Shown: piece after piece, positions 27,580 through 34,438 of the stretch
Numbering within the stretch: the first letter of the stretch is position 1
How the letters are laid out: each line of letters starts with the position of its first letter
Origin: Sphingopyxis sp.
GTDB taxonomy: Bacteria; Pseudomonadota; Alphaproteobacteria; Sphingomonadales; Sphingomonadaceae
DNA length: 34,438 bases
Assembly (NCBI GenBank): GCA_030655355.1
Contig: JAURVS010000028.1
Location: 1-34,438, forward strand
Direction: 5' to 3'
Translations under genes and position numbers: made by a program
Notes under the pieces: generated by a model
Told to the model about the DNA's origin: nothing
Databases searched by the model: none
Seen by the model: only the letters and a program-made list of their open reading frames with translations

Positions 27580-29318
27580 TGCTGACCACCGCCATGTTGC
27601 TGGGCCTCGCCTGGAAATCGATTGTCGTCGCGGCGCTGACGCTGGGGCTGCTGCGCCTCGCGCGATCACGATCCTCGGGCGAGAGGTCGATGATCGCGCA
27701 TGCGGGGCTTATGGCGCTGCTCGCTTTGCCGGCCGCAATGCTGTTGCTGCCGCAATGGGCACCGCTTCCCGCGACCTGGTTCGCATCGGTCCCCACGCCG
27801 GTGGCACAAATGGCAGCAACAGGGGGATCGGCGATCGATCCGGCGTCCGCGACGGCTTCAGTCCCTGTCGCCGCGACCCATGCCGGATCGTCGCCGGTCA
27901 TTCTGTCGTCGTGGAGCGACCTTGCCCCCTTTCTCTATCTTGTCCCGCTCATATTGCTGTGCGGAGTGATGGCGGTTGCGGTGGTGCGGCTGTTCGGAAT
28001 GCGCGGGCGCGCCGAAATATTGGTCGAACGGTCGTGGCTGTCGGCGCTTGCCGAAGCGCAGCGGCGCATGGGGTTCAAGCATGGCACCGCGCTGCTCGTC
28101 AGCAACGAATTGCGCTCGCCGATCAGTTGGGGCGTGCTGCGCCCGACGATCGTCCTGAACCCGAAAGCGGTTGCCGCGGCGGGCGAGGCCGAGGCGATTA
28201 TCGCGCATGAACTGGCGCATGTCGCGCGGCTCGACTGGGCGAAACTGCTCGGCGCCCGCATCGCCTGCGCGGTCTTCTGGTTCAATCCTCTGGTGTGGAT
28301 GCTGGCGCGTGAAAGCCACCAGTTGCGCGAGGAAGCCGCCGACGATGCGGTGTTGATGGCCGATATAGACGGTCCCGATTATGCGACCTTGCTGGTCGGT
28401 GCGGCGCGGCACGACAATCAGGGCGTTTTGCTGGCCGCGCACGGCGTCGCGCCGGGCAAGGACAGCCTCAAGCGCCGCATCACGCGCGTTCTCGACGGCA
28501 GTTTGCGGCGCGGTCCCGCCAGCGCGAGCTGGATACTGATGAGCCTTGTGGTGCTTGCGGGCATCACTGCGCCGCTCGCCGCCTTTTCGGCGACGGCAAA
28601 GCCCGAAGCGGCGTCGGCCGTCCAAAGCGTTGTCGCTTCGACGGCCGCTCAGCGCTCCACAACGGTTACGTCGCAGTCGGCGGCCGTCGCCAAAAGCGCC
28701 GCCGACGATGATGCGACCGCCGCCGCCGCCACGTCGAAGGTGTTGAGCGCCGAGGAACTGGTGAGCATGCGTGCGGTCGGAGTGACCCCCGAGTATGTAG
28801 CGCAGATGCGCGAACAAGGCGGCGAAATGAGCGCCGACGACATCATCGCGGCCAAGGCGACGAACATCGATCCGGCCTATATCCGCCAGATGCGTGGCAT
28901 CCTTCCGGGCGCCGATTTCGACGAATTGGTCGGGGCAAAGCAGGTTGGCGTCAACGCAACCTTTGCCCGCGACATGAAATCGCACTTCCCCGATGTCGGC
29001 CTCGATGATCTGATCGCGCTCAAGGCGATGGGGATCGACTGTGATTTCGTCACCGACATGCAAAAGGCGGGCGTGAAAATTCGCGACGCCGAGGATGCGA
29101 TCGAACTACGCGCCACGGGCGGTTTTCGTCCCGTCGCCGCCCGCCGACAGGTGGCAACGCCGCGGGCGTTAGCGACCGCCCGGCAAGATGGCCGCGTTGC
29201 GACGGTCGATATGGAACGCGGCGTGATCGAGGCGCGTCGCTCCGACGGCCGCGTTGCCCGGATTGAAATCCCTGTAACGGCAGAACCACCGGCACCGCCG
29301 GTGCGCCCGAAAGGCTGA
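27579..29318 (+). CDS. M56-family (BlaR1-like) membrane metallopeptidase with C-terminal ~28-aa repeats
   Basis: Zinc motif HELAHVARLDW; FWFNPLVWMLARESHQLREEAADDAVL; hydrophobic segments; ATG overlaps the blaI-like TGA. Confidence 0.92.
   Translation: MLTTAMLLGLAWKSIVVAALTLGLLRLARSRSSGERSMIAHAGLMALLALPAAMLLLPQWAPLPATWFASVPTPVAQMAATGGSAIDPASATASVPVAATHAGSSPVILSSWSDLAPFLYLVPLILLCGVMAVAVVRLFGMRGRAEILVERSWLSALAEAQRRMGFKHGTALLVSNELRSPISWGVLRPTIVLNPKAVAAAGEAEAIIAHELAHVARLDWAKLLGARIACAVFWFNPLVWMLARESHQLREEAADDAVLMADIDGPDYATLLVGAARHDNQGVLLAAHGVAPGKDSLKRRITRVLDGSLRRGPASASWILMSLVVLAGITAPLAAFSATAKPEAASAVQSVVASTAAQRSTTVTSQSAAVAKSAADDDATAAAATSKVLSAEELVSMRAVGVTPEYVAQMREQGGEMSADDIIAAKATNIDPAYIRQMRGILPGADFDELVGAKQVGVNATFARDMKSHFPDVGLDDLIALKAMGIDCDFVTDMQKAGVKIRDAEDAIELRATGGFRPVAARRQVATPRALATARQDGRVATVDMERGVIEARRSDGRVARIEIPVTAEPPAPPVRPKG
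28743..29126 (+). repeat. Four to five coding ~28-aa repeats in the M56 protein C-terminus
   Basis: LSAEELVSMRAVGVTPEYVAQMREQGGE / MSADDIIAAKATNIDPAYIRQMRGILPG / ADFDELVGAKQVGVNATFARDMKSHFPD / VGLDDLIALKAMGIDCDFVTDMQKAGVK / partial IRDAEDAIELRATGG. Confidence 0.85.
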
Positions 29319-29384
29319 CGCCCGGACATTCGTCCGAACCCGCCGACGCCTAATCGAAACCCTGTTTGAAAACGCTGCTGCGGC

Positions 29385-29404
29385 GGCGAGCGACGACGCT
29401 CGCC
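29385..29404 (+). other. Perfect hairpin GGCGAGCG-acga-CGCTCGCC between M56 gene and next ORF
   Basis: 8-bp GC-rich stem, 4-nt loop, no U tract; lies just upstream of GGAGGAGG and ATG 29430. Confidence 0.6.
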
Positions 29405-29429
29405 CGGCGCACGGAGGAGGAGTGCCTCA

Positions 29430-30176
29430 ATGAATGCCTTGTTATTTGCCGGTGGCGCCGCGCTACTGTCGATCCTCGCCTTTTCAGTGCCGACGGCCGC
29501 CGCAGACCCCTTGGTCCTGAGCGATGTGCGCTGGGTTGCCGAGCCGGCCGGCGGAAAACAGGAAGCGCCGCGCGTGCGCATCCAGCACAAACAGTCGAAC
29601 AGCGATCAGACGCTCGACGGTTCGCGCGCCGATTTTGTGGAGGCGCAGGCTGCGTTGGGTCGCAGCACGGCGGGGCCGGTCAGCTTTACCGTGACGCATG
29701 ATGCGGGGACGCTGTCGTGTACGGGCAATTTGACGCGGGCGTTCGAGGGTAAGGGCGATTGTCGTTTCACCTCCGACCCCGGATTCGAGCACGGACTTGG
29801 CGAACGCGGGCTTTCGCCCGATCATCGCTCGACGTTGCTCGCGATGCTGATGGTCGATGCAACGATCGAGCTTGCCGACGGGCTGACTGCGGAGGGGGTG
29901 CGGCCGAAGGATGGCGAGGATCTGATCGCCGCGGCGGCGCTGGACGTGCGCCCCGACTATATCCGCGACCTCAAATCCGAGGCGCTGGTGCTGACCGACA
30001 TCCAGGATGCCATCGCGTGCAAGGCGCTCGGCGTCGACGGCGCCTATGTGCGCGTGCTCGCCGCGGCAGGTTACCGGAAGCTCAGCGCCGACGATGTCGT
30101 CAGCATGAAGGCGCTGGGCGTCACGGGCGACTATGCGCAGGCGATGAACCGCGCAGCGGGGAGGAATGCGAAGTGA
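29430..30176 (+). CDS. Secreted protein with three C-terminal ~28-aa repeats shared with the M56 protein
   Basis: Signal peptide MNALLFAGGAALLSILAFSVPTAAA; repeats GEDLIAAAALDVRPDYIRDLKSEALV / LTDIQDAIACKALGVDGAYVRVLAAAGYRK / LSADDVVSMKALGVTGDYAQAMNRAAG. Confidence 0.87.
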   Translation: MNALLFAGGAALLSILAFSVPTAAADPLVLSDVRWVAEPAGGKQEAPRVRIQHKQSNSDQTLDGSRADFVEAQAALGRSTAGPVSFTVTHDAGTLSCTGNLTRAFEGKGDCRFTSDPGFEHGLGERGLSPDHRSTLLAMLMVDATIELADGLTAEGVRPKDGEDLIAAAALDVRPDYIRDLKSEALVLTDIQDAIACKALGVDGAYVRVLAAAGYRKLSADDVVSMKALGVTGDYAQAMNRAAGRNAK

Positions 30177-32272
30177 TGCGTCTGGCGAGCCTGGCGGCGC
30201 TTGCCGCCGCACTATCGTCGATGCCTGCCATCGCACAGGACGCTTCTCCAACCGGCGATACGCCGCCGCCAGCGCCCGCCGAAGTTCCTGCGGGCGGAGG
30301 CAGCAGCGCAGCGCGACAGGTCTATGCGCCCGCAGACTTCGCGCGCTACGCGCCGAACAACGCCTATGACATGCTGCGTCAGGTTCCGAGCTTTCAAATC
30401 CGTGACAATGAAAATCTGCGCGGGCTGGGGCAGGCGACGGGCAATGTGCTGTTCAACGGCGAGCGGCCGTCGAACAAGGGCGACGACATGTACACCCAGC
30501 TCTCGCGCATTCCCGCGGGCAATGTCGAGCGGATCGAAATCGTCGATGGTGCGACGCTCGATATTCCCGGCCTGTCGGGCCAGGTCGCCAATATCATTTA
30601 TCGCGCCGACAGTTTTTCGGGGCAGTTCTCGTGGAAGCCCGAGTTTCGTGCGCATTACACCGATCCGCTGTTCACGCGCGGTGACGTGTCTGTGCGTGGC
30701 CGGTCGGGCACGATCGAATATGAGGCAGCGCTCAGCAACGACGATTCGGCGCGCAGCGGGGCGGGCGGCCCGACTTTGATATATGATGGTGCGGGCAATA
30801 TCATCGAACGCCGCCATGATGTGTGGAACACCCACTATGATACGCCAAAGTTGTCGGGGCGGATTACCTGGGATCCGGCGGGTGACACCGTCGCCAATCT
30901 GGGCGGGCATTATCAGCGTAAATATGACCGTTATTATGAGGATGGTTTGCGCACTGGGCCGGGCCTGCCCGACCGCGTCCGCACCGTTTATGAAAATGCC
31001 GACAGCTGGAACTATGAGGTCAGCGGCGATTATCAGTTCGGCCTCGGGCCGGGGAAGCTGAAGCTGATCGGACTGCGGCGGTTCAGCCATGAGCCCTATC
31101 GTCAGGAAATCATCACAACCCCCGAAGGCGGGATCGCGACCGGCGACCGCTTTGCGCAGACGGGCGATCTGGGCGAAACGATCGGGCGCGGCGAATATCA
31201 GTGGAAGATGTTCGGCGGCGACTGGCAGCTTTCGGGTGAGGCCGCATTCAACACGCTCGACAATGTCGCGTCGATCGCGGTGCTCGATCCATCGGGGGTG
31301 TTTGTCGACCAGCCGTTCGACGGCGGCACCGGCGGGGTGAGCGAGGATCGATACGAGGGGCTGCTGAGTTTCGGGCGCAAACTGACCGACAAGCTGAATT
31401 TCCAGATCATCGCGGGCGCCGAACATTCGACGATCACGCAGACGGGTATGAATGGCCTGACGCGCAGTTTCTTCCGGCCCAAGGGCTCGGTCTCGCTTGC
31501 GTGGACGCCCACAGCCGATTTCGACGTGTCGGTGAAGCTGCGCCGCCGCGTGTTGCAATTGTCCTTCTATGATTTTCTGGCGCGCGCTTTCCTGAACGAT
31601 GGCAATCAGAATGAGAGCAACAATGATCTGCGGCCCCAGCAGGACTGGACCTATGAGGCCGAGATCAACAAGAAGTTTGGCGCCTGGGGTTCGACCAAGC
31701 TCATTCTGATCTATCGCGACGTTGAGGACCGTGTCGACGTGATCCCGATCGGTACCAATGGCGAGGCAGTCGGCAATATCGCGAAGGCAAAAGCCGGCGC
31801 GATCGACTGGACGGCAACGATCAATCTCGATCCGGCAGGGATCAAGGGGATGCGGCTCGAACCGCGGATGCTTCTCCAGAAAAGTTCGCTTCGCGACCCG
31901 TTCACGGGCGAAAAGCGGCAGTGGAACGGTTTTACCGACACGGTGATCAGCCTTGGTCTTCGCCACGACATTCCGGCCAGCAACTTGGCGTGGGGCGGCG
32001 ATCTCGAATATGTGCATTATCAGCCCAACTATCGGCGTAATCAGACCGACAAGGTGTGGGAGGGGCCGGTCTGGGCATCGGTCTTTGTCGAACACAAGGA
32101 TGTGCTGGGCCTGACCGTTCGCGCGTCGATCCGCAACATCGCCAATGCCCGATCGAAGCGCGATCGGACGGCTTACACGGGCGTTCGCGGCGAGAGCCCC
32201 GTCAGTTTCGTCGAGGAACGCGACCGGCTGATCGGCCCCGTATTTTCCTTTTCAGTGCGCGGAAAATTTTGA
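30176..32272 (+). CDS. TonB-dependent receptor-like outer membrane protein
   Basis: Signal peptide MRLASLAALAAALSSMPAIAQ; plug-like DMLRQVPSFQIRDNENLRGLGQATGNVLFNGERPSNKGDDMYTQLSRIPAGNVERIEIVDGA; beta-barrel-like remainder with C-terminal Phe (FSFSVRGKF). ATG overlaps the upstream TGA. Confidence 0.88.
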   Translation: MRLASLAALAAALSSMPAIAQDASPTGDTPPPAPAEVPAGGGSSAARQVYAPADFARYAPNNAYDMLRQVPSFQIRDNENLRGLGQATGNVLFNGERPSNKGDDMYTQLSRIPAGNVERIEIVDGATLDIPGLSGQVANIIYRADSFSGQFSWKPEFRAHYTDPLFTRGDVSVRGRSGTIEYEAALSNDDSARSGAGGPTLIYDGAGNIIERRHDVWNTHYDTPKLSGRITWDPAGDTVANLGGHYQRKYDRYYEDGLRTGPGLPDRVRTVYENADSWNYEVSGDYQFGLGPGKLKLIGLRRFSHEPYRQEIITTPEGGIATGDRFAQTGDLGETIGRGEYQWKMFGGDWQLSGEAAFNTLDNVASIAVLDPSGVFVDQPFDGGTGGVSEDRYEGLLSFGRKLTDKLNFQIIAGAEHSTITQTGMNGLTRSFFRPKGSVSLAWTPTADFDVSVKLRRRVLQLSFYDFLARAFLNDGNQNESNNDLRPQQDWTYEAEINKKFGAWGSTKLILIYRDVEDRVDVIPIGTNGEAVGNIAKAKAGAIDWTATINLDPAGIKGMRLEPRMLLQKSSLRDPFTGEKRQWNGFTDTVISLGLRHDIPASNLAWGGDLEYVHYQPNYRRNQTDKVWEGPVWASVFVEHKDVLGLTVRASIRNIANARSKRDRTAYTGVRGESPVSFVEERDRLIGPVFSFSVRGKF

Positions 32273-32292
32273 GCGGCTAGGGTGGCCCGGTG

Positions 32293-32667
32293 ATGAAACG
32301 CCGCATCAAAATCTATTTCGACGGCGGGTGCCGCCCGAACCCCGGAAAGATGGAAACCGCCGTCGTGACCGGCGGCGCCGCGACGGTCGTGTACGATGCG
32401 GGGGTCGGCAGCAGCATGGACGCCGAGTGGCTGGCGCTGCTCGCGGCGTTGCGGCTGGCGCAGGAGTTGGGACTGAAGAATTTCGTGCTGCTCGGCGATG
32501 CCGCTGCGGTGGTGGCGCAAGCAAATGGCGCGGTCCCCGCCCGCGGCGGCGCGGCGGATCATCTTTCCACCTTCCACACATTGGTCGGCGAAGGACCGAT
32601 GCCCAGCGTGCGTCATATCAAGCGGACGCAGAATCTGGCGGGGATTGCGTTGGCGCGTGGCCGATAG
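32293..32667 (+). CDS. RNase H-like fold protein, possibly catalytically degenerate
   Basis: IKIYFDGGCRPNPGKME, MDAEWLALLAALRLAQELG, FVLLGDAAAVVAQANG, HIKRTQNLAGIALARG follow the RNase HI motif order. Confidence 0.75.
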   Translation: MKRRIKIYFDGGCRPNPGKMETAVVTGGAATVVYDAGVGSSMDAEWLALLAALRLAQELGLKNFVLLGDAAAVVAQANGAVPARGGAADHLSTFHTLVGEGPMPSVRHIKRTQNLAGIALARGR

Positions 32668-32764
32668 CGCGTCGCCGACAGCGCGTGGGGGGCTGTCAAT
32701 CGGGATCACGAGTTGTTAAGCGCTGGCCGCCTACCCCCGGCCGACACATTGGAAGACCAGCGCG

Positions 32765-33238
32765 TTGAAGCAGACATATCCCTTGCCCGTCCACCACAGC
32801 TGGCCGCTCTATGAGCGCGACCGCTTTTTCGAGCTTGGGCAGATCCATGGAGTCGATACGCTGGATCCGGTGCCGGACATGGTCGATATCGTGGCGCCGG
32901 TGCGCGAAGGCCGTCTGGGCAAATGGGAGTGCGACCTGACCGACAACAACCGGCTGAGTTGGTCGGATGAGGTCTATAACATCTTCGGCGTTCCCCGAGG
33001 CGTGACCGTTACGCGCGACGAGACCGTTGCGTTATATTGCGAAGGATCGCGGGCCGCGATGGAGAAATTGCGGGCCTATGCGATCAAGCATCGCCGCGGC
33101 TTCACGCTCGACGTCGAAATTCGGCCTGCGCAAGAGCCACGGCGGTGGATGCGCCTGATCGCCGCGCCCGTTTGCACTGACGACCGGGTCGTCAAACTAC
33201 AGGGACTGAAGTTCCTCGTGCCAAGGGCGACCGACTGA
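32765..33238 (+). CDS. Stand-alone PAS-domain protein
   Basis: GRLGKWECDLTDNNRLSWSDEVYNIFGVPRG...GFTLDVEIRPAQEPRRWMRLIAAPVC follows the PAS_3-type pattern; TTG start at 32765 is tentative. Confidence 0.7.
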   Translation: MKQTYPLPVHHSWPLYERDRFFELGQIHGVDTLDPVPDMVDIVAPVREGRLGKWECDLTDNNRLSWSDEVYNIFGVPRGVTVTRDETVALYCEGSRAAMEKLRAYAIKHRRGFTLDVEIRPAQEPRRWMRLIAAPVCTDDRVVKLQGLKFLVPRATD

Positions 33239-33275
33239 TGCAATTGATCGGTCGGACCTGAGAAACCACCGTTCT

Positions 33276-33311
33276 GACAGCAACTATGGCGGCGGCAGTT
33301 GACCTGCTGTC
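33276..33311 (+). other. Imperfect inverted repeat in the mreB upstream region
   Basis: GACAGC-AACT ... AGTT-gacct-GCTGTC: 10 bp of pairing with a one-sided 5-nt bulge. Confidence 0.4.
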
Positions 33312-33371
33312 GCCTTCGCCGCAGCGATATATGACAGACGTCGGGGGCTCTGAAGGGCCAGCCACGCCTGA

Positions 33372-34438
<1,067 letters not shown>

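Noticed and set aside
27205-29318. Classical beta-lactam resistance bla/mec regulatory pair
   Set aside because: No beta-lactamase or PBP gene nearby and no penicillin-binding sensor domain visible at the M56 C-terminus; kept as a BlaI/M56 system of unknown signal.
30212-32095. 627-aa minus-strand ORF
   Set aside because: Antisense to the TonB-dependent receptor; no recognisable domain and composition typical of GC-bias artefact.

Overview
High-GC alphaproteobacterial chromosomal window, most like a sphingomonad (Sphingopyxis/Sphingomonas type) from protein character and gene order; this taxonomic call is inference. It is densely coded and holds no rRNA, tRNA, CRISPR array, transposase or phage gene that I can see. 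Left to right: (1) molybdenum/formate-dehydrogenase locus (FdhF/YdeP-like oxidoreductase truncated at the left edge, DUF1345 membrane protein, convergent mobA-fdhD, LysR regulator, divergent MFS transporter, MOSC protein); (2) glpD, then a divergent Entner-Doudoroff set zwf-edd-eda; (3) a co-directional neutral-lipid cluster (HAD-PlsC fusion, PlsB-like acyltransferase, WS/DGAT, DUF3336-patatin, two alpha/beta hydrolases, gpsA) interrupted by one sphingomonad-type palindromic repeat; (4) small secreted protein, TlpA-like lipoprotein, argH, small LptM-like lipoprotein, lysA, siroheme synthase with a truncated SUMT-like tail; (5) a BlaI repressor / M56 protease / secreted protein / TonB-dependent receptor cassette behind two perfect TACAAATGTA operators, in which the protease and the secreted protein share a ~28-aa tandem repeat and no penicillin-sensor domain is visible; (6) RNase H-like protein with an apparently degenerate catalytic site, a stand-alone PAS protein, and mreB truncated at the right edge. 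The best candidates for undescribed biology are the BlaI/M56/repeat/TonB cassette and the neutral-lipid cluster.
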